From Treponema sp. (GTDB lineage: Bacteria > Spirochaetota > Spirochaetia > Treponematales > Breznakiellaceae), in the NCBI GenBank assembly GCA_020216655.1, contig JAIWNU010000018.1, positions 1 to 10,000 on the forward strand: a stretch of DNA of 10,000 nucleotides. The letters run 5' to 3'. Shown piece after piece: positions 1-6,569 of this stretch (position 1 is the stretch's first letter; each line of letters opens with the position of its first letter). The notes under the pieces are model-generated. The model had not been told where the DNA came from. It did no database searches and saw only the letters and a list, made by a program, of their open reading frames with translations. The position numbers and the translations under genes were made by a program.

Positions 1-641
1 CTAAACAAAAAATCCCCGCAACTCCTTCCATACGAAGGCTGCCCTCCTATTTGCATATTATCCGGCAAGCGGAAAAGGACGGAGAAGAATATATTTCAGG
101 GACCGTCATTGCCAACGAACTTAATTTAGAGCCCATTCAGGTCCGTAAAGATCTGGCAATTACAGGAATCATTGGAAAGCCTAAAAAGGGATACCCGGTA
201 CATGCCCTTATCACCGCTATAGAACATTTCCTCGGTTGGGACTCGATTCGGGACGGAGTGCTTGTCGGTGTTGGTAACCTGGGCTCAGCCCTCATGGGTT
301 ACCAGGAATTTCAATTCCATGGACTTAATATTGTGGCCGCCTTTGATAAGGATCCCAAAAAAATCGGTTCCACCGTTCATGGGGTTCCAGTATTGCCCCT
401 TGATACCATGGAAATCCAGGTAAGGAATCTGGGGGTTACCATGGCTATTCTTACCGTTCCCTCTTCTGCCGCCCAGGAAACAGCGGATATGCTGGTAAAA
501 GCGGGGGTAACGGCAATCTGGAATTTTACCAACGTAAAGCTTAAAGTACCCGATTCAGTGGTTGTACAAAAAGAAGACCTCTCTTCTGGCTATGCTATGC
601 TCTGTGTCATGATACAGTCTAAAAAATTAGAGGGCAGATAA
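1..641 (+). CDS. rex: Redox-sensing transcriptional repressor Rex (5' end outside window)
   Basis: Rex is a dimeric repressor that senses the NADH/NAD+ ratio and usually controls fermentation and respiration genes. The reading frame is open from nt 3, and its first visible residues, KQKIPATPSIRRLPSYLHII, match the start of the Rex winged-helix domain. Codons upstream of the TTG at 51 are therefore coding, and the true start lies just before the window. About 212 residues are visible. The winged helix is followed by a Rossmann NAD(H)-binding domain with the glycine motif VGVGNLG (nt about 264-284), then AAFDKDPKKIG and the conserved AILTVPSSAAQETAD and GVTAIWNFTNVKLKVP blocks. The C-terminal helix for domain swapping is short (SSGYAMLCVMIQSKK). 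The stop is TAA and the next gene starts 5 nt later, so they form an operon. The Rex identity is very secure; target genes cannot be told from this window. Confidence 0.95.
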   Translation, partial: KQKIPATPSIRRLPSYLHIIRQAEKDGEEYISGTVIANELNLEPIQVRKDLAITGIIGKPKKGYPVHALITAIEHFLGWDSIRDGVLVGVGNLGSALMGYQEFQFHGLNIVAAFDKDPKKIGSTVHGVPVLPLDTMEIQVRNLGVTMAILTVPSSAAQETADMLVKAGVTAIWNFTNVKLKVPDSVVVQKEDLSSGYAMLCVMIQSKKLEGR

Positions 642-646
642 GACGA

Positions 647-1684
647 TTGGATCTATCATTAGAAGAAAAAAACAATTACCAAGCGGAACTTTTGAGGAAT
701 CGACTAGCCAAGCGCTATAAACACCTTCGTAAATGGGCCAAACGGGTCGGTACAGATGCGTATCGACTCTATGACCGGGATATCCCAGAAATTCCGCTTC
801 TTATTGACCTGTATGGATCCGCAGTTTCAGGGGCCCTCTATGAGAGACCCTATGAGAAGGATCCTGCCGAGGAAGAACTCTGGCTGGAAACAATGAAACA
901 GGTTATAGCTGAAACCCTTGAACTTCCGCTCGATCAGATCTTTATAAAACAAAGGAGACGGCTCCGACAGCGGGACGAGGGGACCGTACAATATCAAAAA
1001 ATCGATACCAAAGCTATTATTCGCCAGGTCCACGAAGGGGGCCTTACTTTTCAGGTTAATCTTTCAGATTACCTTGATACGGGGCTTTTTTTAGACCACC
1101 GAAAAACAAGAAGCCTTGCCAGGGAACAGGCAAAAGGACGCAGAGTTCTGAATCTGTTTTGTTACACAGGGTCATTTTCGGTCTATGCAGCCCAGGGAGG
1201 TGCTCTGCAAGTTGATTCGGTGGATCTTTCCAACACTTACCTTGATTGGGCTCGTATTAACCATAGCCTAAACAATATACAGTGCCAAAATGTCGATGTT
1301 GAAGCCTTTACCTCAGCACCCTACCAGCCGCACAAGAATCTGCTTATTAGGGCTGATGCACTCCGTTTTTTGCGTGAAGCTGTAAAAAATCACATAACGT
1401 GGGACCTCATCATCCTGGATCCGCCTACCTTTTCTAACTCTAAAAAAATGACTGAGACCCTTGATATTCGCAGAGATTATAAAGAATTGGTAGAACTATG
1501 CCTTTCCCTCCTCGCAAAGGATGGAATCCTCTTGTTTTCTACCAATGCCCGTTCATTCCGATTCGAAAGTGAATATTTTCACCAGCACTATCCGCAGATT
1601 AGCATTAAAGACATAACAAAGGCCACGGCAGACGAAGACTTTCGTGATAGGAAGGTTCGACAATGCTTCATACTCTCAAAATGA
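647..1684 (+). CDS. RlmK-type 23S rRNA guanine-N7 methyltransferase, stand-alone (class I SAM-dependent)
   Basis: This 345-residue protein aligns by eye along its length with the C-terminal half of E. coli RlmKL, the domain that makes m7G2069 in 23S rRNA. Shared blocks are RNRLAKRYKHLRKWAKRVG (residues 17-35), DAYRLYDRDIPE (37-48), VNLSDYLDTGLFLDHRKTR (137-155), the SAM-binding motif VLNLFCYTGSFSVYAAQGGA (167-186), VDLSNTYLDWA (192-202) and the catalytic-loop motif LDPPTFSNSKKM (257-268). The N-terminal THUMP and RlmL domain of the E. coli fusion is absent, so only one of the two activities would be encoded here. The start is a TTG with AGAGGG about 12 nt upstream; a second in-frame TTG at 692 is possible. 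It follows rex by 5 nt and its stop overlaps the lipoprotein gene. RlmI-like m5C activity is a less likely alternative. Confidence 0.85.
   Translation: MDLSLEEKNNYQAELLRNRLAKRYKHLRKWAKRVGTDAYRLYDRDIPEIPLLIDLYGSAVSGALYERPYEKDPAEEELWLETMKQVIAETLELPLDQIFIKQRRRLRQRDEGTVQYQKIDTKAIIRQVHEGGLTFQVNLSDYLDTGLFLDHRKTRSLAREQAKGRRVLNLFCYTGSFSVYAAQGGALQVDSVDLSNTYLDWARINHSLNNIQCQNVDVEAFTSAPYQPHKNLLIRADALRFLREAVKNHITWDLIILDPPTFSNSKKMTETLDIRRDYKELVELCLSLLAKDGILLFSTNARSFRFESEYFHQHYPQISIKDITKATADEDFRDRKVRQCFILSK
1649..1655 (+). promoter_or_regulatory. Ribosome binding site that decides the lipoprotein start
   Basis: AGGAAGG lies 7 nt before the ATG at 1663, which is ideal spacing. The alternative ATG at 1681, which shares ATGA with the upstream stop, would sit 25 nt away. 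The Shine-Dalgarno therefore favours the longer form, whose start overlaps the methyltransferase gene by 22 nt. Confidence 0.6.
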
Positions 1685-2280
1685 AACAAAGGGACAGCAT
1701 CTCTAAATACCGCACTCTTTTTTTTAGAACTACAGCGATCCTCGGAATAAGTATTTGGCTGACTGCCTGTACATCCGCCCCTTCCAAGACTTCGAGTATA
1801 ACAGAACCTGCAAAACCTGCAGCCACAAAAGAGACAGCCAGTGCCTCTCAGGCGTCGAAGGGGCAGAAAAAACCAGACACAGGCCTTAAAGACCCGGCTT
1901 TTAAAAAACTCAAGCCAGAGGTGCTCATCTACCTAGAAAAACTAGCCGATGCATTCTCGGCGAGAGACAAGGACTACATCCTAGCCCAAGCGGAGCCCTA
2001 TTACCGCCAAACCTATTCGAAATTGTATGAAACGGGTGAATACCTGGCCATGCTGTACCGAATTGGCCCCTACAGTACCGAATCCGGCTATGGCGAAACT
2101 AAAAAACCTATACTCAATCTGAATGATATTTTAGGGATCACCTATACTGGTTGGGATGAATTAGGCCCTGTCATTGAAGTTCGAGCAAAGATTCTTTTTA
2201 AGAACGGTAAATCAGAACCATGCAGGCTTATTTTAATTTGGAGAGCCGGGGACATAAAAATAAAAGGCTTTGAACCCTAA
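1663..2280 (+). CDS. Lipoprotein of unknown function
   Basis: The 205-residue product has a lipoprotein signal peptide: a basic N-region (residues 1-22), a hydrophobic core (TTAILGISIW, 23-32) and a lipobox LTAC with the acylated cysteine at 36. The N-region is long; starting at Met7 (nt 1681) would give a more usual length, but the Shine-Dalgarno supports 1663. Residues 37-75 are a low-complexity linker rich in Ala, Lys, Ser and Thr, typical of a tether. From about 78 there is a compact globular part with alternating aromatic and charged residues, ending in a beta-rich stretch (VIEVRAKILFKNGKSEPCRLILIW). I do not recognise the family. It would be processed by Lgt, Lsp and the Lnt encoded later in the window. 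It is the last gene of the rex operon, overlapping its neighbour, so it is probably translationally coupled. Confidence 0.8.
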   Translation: MLHTLKMKQRDSISKYRTLFFRTTAILGISIWLTACTSAPSKTSSITEPAKPAATKETASASQASKGQKKPDTGLKDPAFKKLKPEVLIYLEKLADAFSARDKDYILAQAEPYYRQTYSKLYETGEYLAMLYRIGPYSTESGYGETKKPILNLNDILGITYTGWDELGPVIEVRAKILFKNGKSEPCRLILIWRAGDIKIKGFEP

Positions 2281-2294
2281 TAGGATTACCAAAT

Positions 2295-2330
2295 AAAAAA
2301 GCTGTCTTGCACCGCAGTGCTAGACAGCTT
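2295..2330 (-). terminator. Rho-independent terminator of the rho-rpmE transcript
   Basis: The stem AAGCTGTCT/AGACAGCTT (2299-2307 with 2322-2330) is perfect. It continues past one T-T mismatch into GCAC/GTGC around a CGCA loop. On the minus strand it is followed by TTTTTTATTT (2300 down to 2291), which makes it the terminator for rpmE. On the plus strand the stem is followed by AAAGCTAC with no U-tract, so it would stop the lipoprotein transcript only weakly. The 57 nt between it and the rpmE stop hold nothing else I can name. Confidence 0.88.
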
Positions 2331-2387
2331 AAAGCTACAGTCTTGTGGCAGCCCTTGCATTGCCAGTTTGCCGCCAAAGCTTGCCGC

Positions 2388-2591
2388 TTATTCCTTGATG
2401 TTGAACTTCTTCCGGAACCGTTCGATACGTCCGGCAGTATCAACCAGCTTCTGCTTGCCCGTAAAGAAAGGATGGCATGCAGAGCAGATTTCCACATGAA
2501 TATCCTTTACAGTAGAACGGGTTTCGATAACATTTCCGCAAGCACAGGTGATTTTTGTCAACTCATACTTGGGGTGCAGACCCTCTTTCAT
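2388..2591 (-). CDS. rpmE: Large-subunit ribosomal protein bL31
   Basis: This is a 67-residue L31 of the zinc-binding (C+) type. The start MKEGLHPKY is diagnostic. The four metal ligands are present as CAC (Cys16, Cys18) and CSAC (Cys36, Cys39), followed by [20 protein letters not shown], the conserved L31 signature. Length is normal. GGAGGA (2599-2604, minus strand) lies 7 nt before the ATG. It starts 23 nt after the rho stop with no promoter visible between, so it is cotranscribed with rho and ends at the hairpin 2295-2330. A C+ L31 depends on zinc supply; no paralogous C- form is seen in this window. Confidence 0.97.
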   Translation of the reverse strand: MKEGLHPKYELTKITCACGNVIETRSTVKDIHVEICSACHPFFTGKQKLVDTAGRIERFRKKFNIKE

Positions 2592-2614
2592 CTATGTGTC
2601 CTCCAAAAGTAATG

Positions 2615-4444
2615 CTAATCCATTGCTGCGGAGCCTGTATTCATGGACCGCAGGAACGCTTCATTATTCTTACTTTTCTTCATCCTGTCAATAAGGAGCT
2701 CAATGATTTCTATATCATCCATAGGGTTAATAACCTTACGGAGGACCCAGATTTTCTGAAGCTCCTCTTCGGTGAGCAGCAGTTCTTCCTTACGGGTACC
2801 GGACTTTTTAATATTTATGGCAGGGAAAAGCCGCCGGTCGGAGATGCGCCGATCCAGGTTAATTTCCATATTGCCGGTTCCCTTGAATTCTTCGAAAATA
2901 ACCTCGTCCATGCGGCTGCCCGTTTCGACCAGGGCGGTCGAAATGATGGTAAGACTACCACCCTCTTCGATGTTCCGGGCTGCGCCGAAAAACCGCTTTG
3001 GCTTGTGAAGGGCGTTGGAATCCACACCACCGGATAGTATCTTGCCGGAAGTTGGCACCGTCTGGTTATAGGCCCGGGCAAGCCTTGTGATGGAATCCAG
3101 GAGTATGACCACGTCCTTCTTGTGCTCCACAAGCCGTTTTGCCTTTTCAAGCACCATTTCCGCAACCTGAACATGGCGGGTTGCCTGTTCATCGAAGGTT
3201 GATGAAATAACTTCCGCCCGGACGGTCCGTTCCATGTCGGTTACTTCCTCAGGCCGTTCATCAATTAAGAGGACTATGAGGTACACTTCAGGATGATTTT
3301 TTGTGATTGCATTGGCAATCTTCTGCATCATAATCGTCTTACCAGTCCGGGGAGGCGCCACAATGAGGGCCCGCTGCCCCTTGCCGATAGGACAGAACAG
3401 GTTAATGATACGGGTAGATATTTCTTCCGTTACGGTTTCCAGGTTCAGTTTTTCGTTGGGATACAGGGGCGTCAGGTTATCAAAGGGAATGCGGCTCTGC
3501 GCCACCGAAGGATCATCATAGTTAACCGTCTCCACCCGAAGCATGGCAAAGAACCGCTCTCCCTCTTTGGGACTGCGGATTTGACCGTACACAGTATCAC
3601 CGGTTTTCAGAGCAAAGAGCCGAATCTGGCTCGGACTGATGTAAATATCATCCGGTCCAGGGAGATAGGAGTTCTGAGGGCTCCGAAGGAAACCGTAGCC
3701 GTCGGGCAGGATTTCAAGGGAGCCATAGGCGTAGATAATACCGCCCCGTTCGGTATGGGATTTCAGGATTGAAAAGATGATTTCCTGTTTTTTCAGGGTC
3801 ACCATGTCTTCGTGGGACATGCCATAAAAATTGGCCAGTTCCCGAAGATCCTTCATGTTTAAACGAGTGAGTTCGTTAATAGAAAGCCGCGGTTTTCCGT
3901 TATCCTGGTCATTCCGCGGTTCAGGACGGCCGTAAATATCGGGCATAACGACGCTCGGCCGTGCGAGGGGCGGAAAAGAAGCTTCAGAACGCGAATTGTA
4001 GCTTTCCTGACTGTTATGACTTCTGTCGTAGGTTTTTCGGCCCCGAACTTTTGGAGTGTAAGACTGGGTAAGTGTCGGTTCTGCTTCTCCTGGAACTTGT
4101 TCTTGTGGTACAGGTTCGGCAATTTCAGAAGGCTGGGATAACTTCTCTGTTGTCAGATCACCCTCAAGTGCCTGTTCTTGTACCTCGTTTTCTGGGGGTT
4201 CTTTTATAATCGACTCTGTTATCTCTGGACGCTTTCGCGGGCGGGTTCTTATAATCACTGTTTTTTCGGAACTTTCGTTTGATCCTTCATTGATTTGATC
4301 TGTTTCAGATACATCAGCTTTTGTTGCCTCGGCTGCTTCGGTCATTAAGCTAGAGTCCAATTCCAATTCTGCCTGGTTTGGTTGGCTTTCTTCTTGGTTC
4401 TCTTCTTGGGACGTCACGGTTCTTCGCTTTCTGATGATTGCCAT
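2615..4444 (-). CDS. rho: Transcription termination factor Rho with long acidic N-terminal extension
   Basis: Rho is the hexameric RNA helicase/translocase that ends transcription. This one has 609 residues against 419 in E. coli; the surplus is an N-terminal extension (1 to about 185) rich in Glu, Ser, Pro and Gln with basic patches ([13 protein letters not shown]), apparently disordered. Then come the Rho_N helical domain (about 186-230), the cold-shock-type RNA-binding domain (about 234-308, with [20 protein letters not shown]) and the RecA-like ATPase. Visible functional parts are the P-loop APPRTGKT (363-370), [12 protein letters not shown] with the catalytic Glu (about 396), Walker B VVILLD (445-450), the Q-loop [17 protein letters not shown] (463-479), the R-loop region ETGSRMDEV and [13 protein letters not shown], and the arginine finger in SGTRKEEL (Arg551). 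The P-loop has RT where E. coli has KA, a variant known from other phyla. GGAG lies about 7 nt before the ATG. It has its own promoter. Confidence 0.97.
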   Translation of the reverse strand: MAIIRKRRTVTSQEENQEESQPNQAELELDSSLMTEAAEATKADVSETDQINEGSNESSEKTVIIRTRPRKRPEITESIIKEPPENEVQEQALEGDLTTEKLSQPSEIAEPVPQEQVPGEAEPTLTQSYTPKVRGRKTYDRSHNSQESYNSRSEASFPPLARPSVVMPDIYGRPEPRNDQDNGKPRLSINELTRLNMKDLRELANFYGMSHEDMVTLKKQEIIFSILKSHTERGGIIYAYGSLEILPDGYGFLRSPQNSYLPGPDDIYISPSQIRLFALKTGDTVYGQIRSPKEGERFFAMLRVETVNYDDPSVAQSRIPFDNLTPLYPNEKLNLETVTEEISTRIINLFCPIGKGQRALIVAPPRTGKTIMMQKIANAITKNHPEVYLIVLLIDERPEEVTDMERTVRAEVISSTFDEQATRHVQVAEMVLEKAKRLVEHKKDVVILLDSITRLARAYNQTVPTSGKILSGGVDSNALHKPKRFFGAARNIEEGGSLTIISTALVETGSRMDEVIFEEFKGTGNMEINLDRRISDRRLFPAINIKKSGTRKEELLLTEEELQKIWVLRKVINPMDDIEIIELLIDRMKKSKNNEAFLRSMNTGSAAMD

Positions 4445-4464
4445 TAATGTTCTCCGTTATTTCA

Positions 4465-4486
4465 AATACCGTTTCTACAAGGTATT
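4465..4486 (-). other. Hairpin in the rho leader close to the ribosome binding site
   Basis: AATACC and GGTATT form a perfect 6-bp inverted repeat around a 10-nt loop. It lies about 20 nt before the rho start codon and about 10 nt before its Shine-Dalgarno. It would form in the rho mRNA leader. A regulatory role is only a guess; stems this short arise by chance. Confidence 0.3.
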
Positions 4487-4534
4487 GTAGGACGGGAAAA
4501 TGGTTTATTATTTGATAGGTTACACCGATAAGCC

Positions 4535-4580
4535 AAAAATAAAATCCTGTACGATTATTTATAAACTGGAAGGCGTACAG
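4535..4580 (-). terminator. Candidate terminator or attenuator between cinA and rho
   Basis: On the minus strand CTGTACG (4580-4574) and CGTACAG (4553-4547) pair perfectly over 7 bp with a 20-nt loop. They are followed by GATTTTATTTTT (4546-4535). This could stop read-through from the cinA operon. Because the predicted rho transcription start falls within the first arm, transcripts from the rho promoter itself may not form the complete stem. The long loop and broken U-tract make the call tentative. Confidence 0.35.
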
Positions 4581-4582
4581 AT

Positions 4583-4611
4583 ACTATAATAACACTTTCC
4601 TGCTCTGTCAA
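4583..4611 (-). promoter_or_regulatory. Sigma-70-type promoter of rho-rpmE
   Basis: On the minus strand a perfect TTGACA (-35, 4611-4606) is separated by exactly 17 nt from TATAGT (-10, 4588-4583). This is the best promoter match in the window. It gives a predicted start near 4576 and a leader of about 130 nt before rho. Long rho leaders are common where Rho controls its own synthesis by early termination. It starts about 20 nt after the cinA stop, so rho can be expressed apart from the upstream operon. Confidence 0.75.
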
Positions 4612-4631
4612 GAACTGGACAGCCTGCAGAA

Positions 4632-5114
4632 TCAGCGGCCTTCGATATTCTGGAGCAGGAACCTCAACGCCTCTATAGCACCCTTGCTTCGTATCTCCTG
4701 CCGATCTCCTTGAAACTGGTATTTGTGGCTTATGGGGGAAAGATTATGCCGAGCGATGCTGATCCATACGGTACCCACAGGGGTTCCGAATTCATCTGAA
4801 TCGGGACCTGCAATTCCGGTAATGGCCAACGCAATATCCGCAGAGCTGTGTCCGAGTGCTCCCGAAGACATGGCTTCCGCAATTTCCTGGCTTACTGGAC
4901 CAAAACGCTGTATTAAAAATGGATCTATACCCAGCATTTTTTCTTTCGCCGAATTTTGATAACAGACAAAGGAGCCCCAAAATACAGACGAAATACCCGG
5001 AATCGCAGCCAAAGTATCAGAAATTAAGCCTGCAGTACAGGACTCTGCACAGACAAGGGTTAAATTCTCTTTTTTAAGGACGGTAAAAATTTGTTTTGCT
5101 AAAGTATGTCTCAT
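4632..5114 (-). CDS. pncC: CinA C-terminal-domain protein, probable nicotinamide-nucleotide amidohydrolase PncC
   Basis: This 160-residue protein is the stand-alone CinA C-domain. In characterised members it deamidates NMN to NaMN and so recycles pyridine nucleotide, for example after NAD-dependent DNA ligase. Family landmarks are VCAESCTAGLISDTLAAIPG (residues 21-40), the GSFVCYQNSAKEKMLGI block (47-63), GPVSQEIAEAMSSGA (72-86) and ALAITGIAGPDSDEFGTPVGTVWI (95-118). Two motifs differ slightly from the usual text: AESCTAG where AESCTGG is typical, and GPDSDE where GPGGGT/S is typical. The N-terminal molybdopterin-binding-like domain of full CinA is absent. The ATG overlaps the bactofilin stop (ATGA), which implies translational coupling. 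It is the last gene before the rho promoter. Confidence 0.88.
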   Translation of the reverse strand: MRHTLAKQIFTVLKKENLTLVCAESCTAGLISDTLAAIPGISSVFWGSFVCYQNSAKEKMLGIDPFLIQRFGPVSQEIAEAMSSGALGHSSADIALAITGIAGPDSDEFGTPVGTVWISIARHNLSPISHKYQFQGDRQEIRSKGAIEALRFLLQNIEGR

Positions 5115-5572
5115 ACTTGTGCTGAGGCTCGGCGCAGTTCAGCCTTAATTTCTTCCGTAGGACGTGAGAATATTTCTATATAATCCTCTTTATCAGTCAT
5201 GCTGCACTGGCCTTCGAAAACAACACCATCGGCGATTCTCAGGCGATTGGCGGTAACATCTCCCTGGACTACCGATCCAGGCAGCATGTCAACCTTATCA
5301 ACCGCGATAATCGTTCCCCGCACCGTACCTTCTATGGTTAGAGACACTACAGAAAGATGGTCCACTTCAACCAGCGCGCCCTTATCAACAATGAGGGATC
5401 CCTGGCCTTCTATGGTGCCCTTAAAAACACCTTTTATACAGAGGGTATCCTTAAATTTAAGGAATCCATTATACCGAGTTTCTTTGCCAAAGGTTGTTAT
5501 TGGATTTTCAGTTTGTCCATCGGTCCCCATGGATCTTTTTTTTGTATCATTCTTTACCGTGTTTTTAATCAT
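5111..5572 (-). CDS. Bactofilin (polymer-forming cytoskeletal protein)
   Basis: Bactofilins self-assemble into nucleotide-free filaments that act as scaffolds for cell shape, polar proteins or wall enzymes. The 153-residue product has a short polar N-terminal tail (1-30), the bactofilin beta-helix core (about 32-125) and a charged C-terminal tail ending EEIKAELRRASAQV. The core shows the expected repeating pattern of short beta-turns with hydrophobics at every second position and regularly spaced glycines: KGVFKGTIEGQGSLIVDKGA, then VRGTIIAVDKVDMLPGS, VVQGDVTANRLRIADG, and VFEGQCSM. No transmembrane segment is visible, so it is cytoplasmic. The gene starts 11 nt after the TPR gene, with AGGTG about 9 nt before ATG, and overlaps cinA by 4 nt. 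The family call is solid; the cellular role is unknown. Confidence 0.92.
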   Translation of the reverse strand: MIKNTVKNDTKKRSMGTDGQTENPITTFGKETRYNGFLKFKDTLCIKGVFKGTIEGQGSLIVDKGALVEVDHLSVVSLTIEGTVRGTIIAVDKVDMLPGSVVQGDVTANRLRIADGVVFEGQCSMTDKEDYIEIFSRPTEEIKAELRRASAQV

Positions 5573-5583
5573 GCTGTTAACAC

Positions 5584-5805
5584 CTATTTTGTTGTCATCA
5601 CAAATACCCCATCCCAGTCTTCCGGAGGAGGGTTTTCGATATAATGCTTACACCGTAAATAATACACTTTAGACGGGCCATCATTGGGATCGACTCTTAA
5701 AGCATCGGAGAAATACTGAAGGGCCTTGGAAAATTCCATTAATTTATAATTTCGTCTGCCCTCTGCAAAAAGCTCCAACACCTTTTTCTTATTCTCATCA
5801 ATCAT
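5584..5805 (-). CDS. Small TPR protein resembling the C-terminal tail of class III adenylate cyclases
   Basis: The 73-residue product has one TPR-like helical hairpin (about 13-42; G16, A28, F32, A35 and P40 sit at TPR consensus positions). It is followed by DGPSKVYYLRCKHYIENPPPEDWDGVFVMTTK. That second part is what I recall at the C-terminus of many CHASE2-type and other class III adenylate/guanylate cyclases (DGPS.vyl.RC....PPP.DWDGV...K). Here it stands alone, with a good start: AGGAGG only 4 nt before the ATG, a close but usable spacing. It lies 21 nt after the response regulator and 11 nt before bactofilin in the same operon. No catalytic residues are present, so a protein-interaction or adaptor role is likely; the partner is unknown. 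It is not the remnant of an adjacent cyclase, because the preceding DNA is an intact response-regulator gene. Confidence 0.8.
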   Translation of the reverse strand: MIDENKKKVLELFAEGRRNYKLMEFSKALQYFSDALRVDPNDGPSKVYYLRCKHYIENPPPEDWDGVFVMTTK

Positions 5806-5826
5806 GATGCCTCCTGTCTCATAGTC

Positions 5827-6552
5827 CTACTCTTGGTGCAGACTCTTTCTAAATTGACTTTGGAGTGTTTTAAGTTCTATTTCATGCTGTTTTATTTTCT
5901 CTTTTTCCTTTTCTGCCCGTTCAATTTTTGCATCCATTTCTGCCATCTGGTGCTTTAAGGCTTGAGAACTTGTTTTAATTAACTCAAGCATTTTGGAAAC
6001 CTTTTCAGGATCAACAGGTTTTCCTTCGGCGATCTGAATTTGATTAACAGCGTTCTCTATTCCCTTCACAGAGGCGGCACAGGCTTCCAGGAAGCTTTTC
6101 ATTTCACGGTTGATTTCTTCAGTGATTACTAGCTGATGTTCTCTGGTTGCAATCTGAGAAAATAGTTCCCGGTTCCGCAAAACAGCCCTAATACGAGCAA
6201 GGACTTCGGAAAAATTATAGGGCTTTGTGATATAGTCATCCACCCCAAGCTCAAAACCTTCCACCTTGTCCTTTACATCGTCCATGGCGGAGAACATAAT
6301 AATCGGTATATCCTTATAGGCCTGGTAATCTGGATTGTTTTTCAGTGTCTTGGTAACTTCCCAGCCGGACATCTTCGGCATTATGTTATCAAGAATAATG
6401 AGATCGGGGTTAAATTTGCGAACCCTGTCCAAGGCCTCCAAGCCGTTTTCAGCTTTTTCCACATGAAAGCCGAGCTTTGAAAGCATAACATCAAAAAACT
6501 CGAGATTTATCTGTTCATCATCTACAATCAATATTTTCTTTCGTACGTCCAT
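5827..6552 (-). CDS. Response regulator with receiver domain and C-terminal coiled coil
   Basis: The first 125 residues form a complete receiver domain: the acidic pair Asp11-Asp12, phosphoacceptor Asp55 in LIILDNIMPKMSGWEV, switch Ser88 (IIMFSAMDD) and Lys110 (DDYITKPYNF). The remaining ~115 residues hold no DNA-binding, enzymatic or HPt domain that I recognise. They are helical, and from about 190 strongly charged with heptad-like spacing (AEMDAKIERAEKEKEKIKQHEIELKTLQSQ), so a coiled coil for dimerisation or partner binding is likely. No histidine kinase is in the window. The gene begins 17 nt after lnt; the Shine-Dalgarno (AAGGAT) is about 12 nt from ATG, rather far. Its place in front of the TPR protein and bactofilin suggests that phosphorylation controls a protein assembly rather than transcription, which is inference. 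Confidence 0.9.
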   Translation of the reverse strand: MDVRKKILIVDDEQINLEFFDVMLSKLGFHVEKAENGLEALDRVRKFNPDLIILDNIMPKMSGWEVTKTLKNNPDYQAYKDIPIIMFSAMDDVKDKVEGFELGVDDYITKPYNFSEVLARIRAVLRNRELFSQIATREHQLVITEEINREMKSFLEACAASVKGIENAVNQIQIAEGKPVDPEKVSKMLELIKTSSQALKHQMAEMDAKIERAEKEKEKIKQHEIELKTLQSQFRKSLHQE

Positions 6553-6569
6553 ACAAGCTGTTCCATCCT

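Noticed and set aside
51..53. TTG at 51 as the start of rex
   Set aside because: Sixteen in-frame codons upstream match the conserved Rex N-terminus, so the gene begins before the window.
2346..2364. TGGCA/TGCCA inverted repeat just after rpmE
   Set aside because: Only a 5-bp stem with no U-tract; the much stronger terminator at 2295-2330 explains transcript ending.
2555..3772. Several plus-strand open frames of 70-160 codons
   Set aside because: All are antisense to the highly conserved ATPase and RNA-binding parts of rho and show no family features.
4605..4622. CTGTC/GACAG inverted repeat over the rho -35 element
   Set aside because: The arms are 5 bp with an 8-nt gap and half the repeat is the -35 consensus itself, so it is not convincing as an operator.
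5199..5672. Plus-strand open frame of 157 codons
   Set aside because: It is the complement of bactofilin and the TPR gene; low-complexity Ser/Thr/Pro translation is typical of an antisense shadow.
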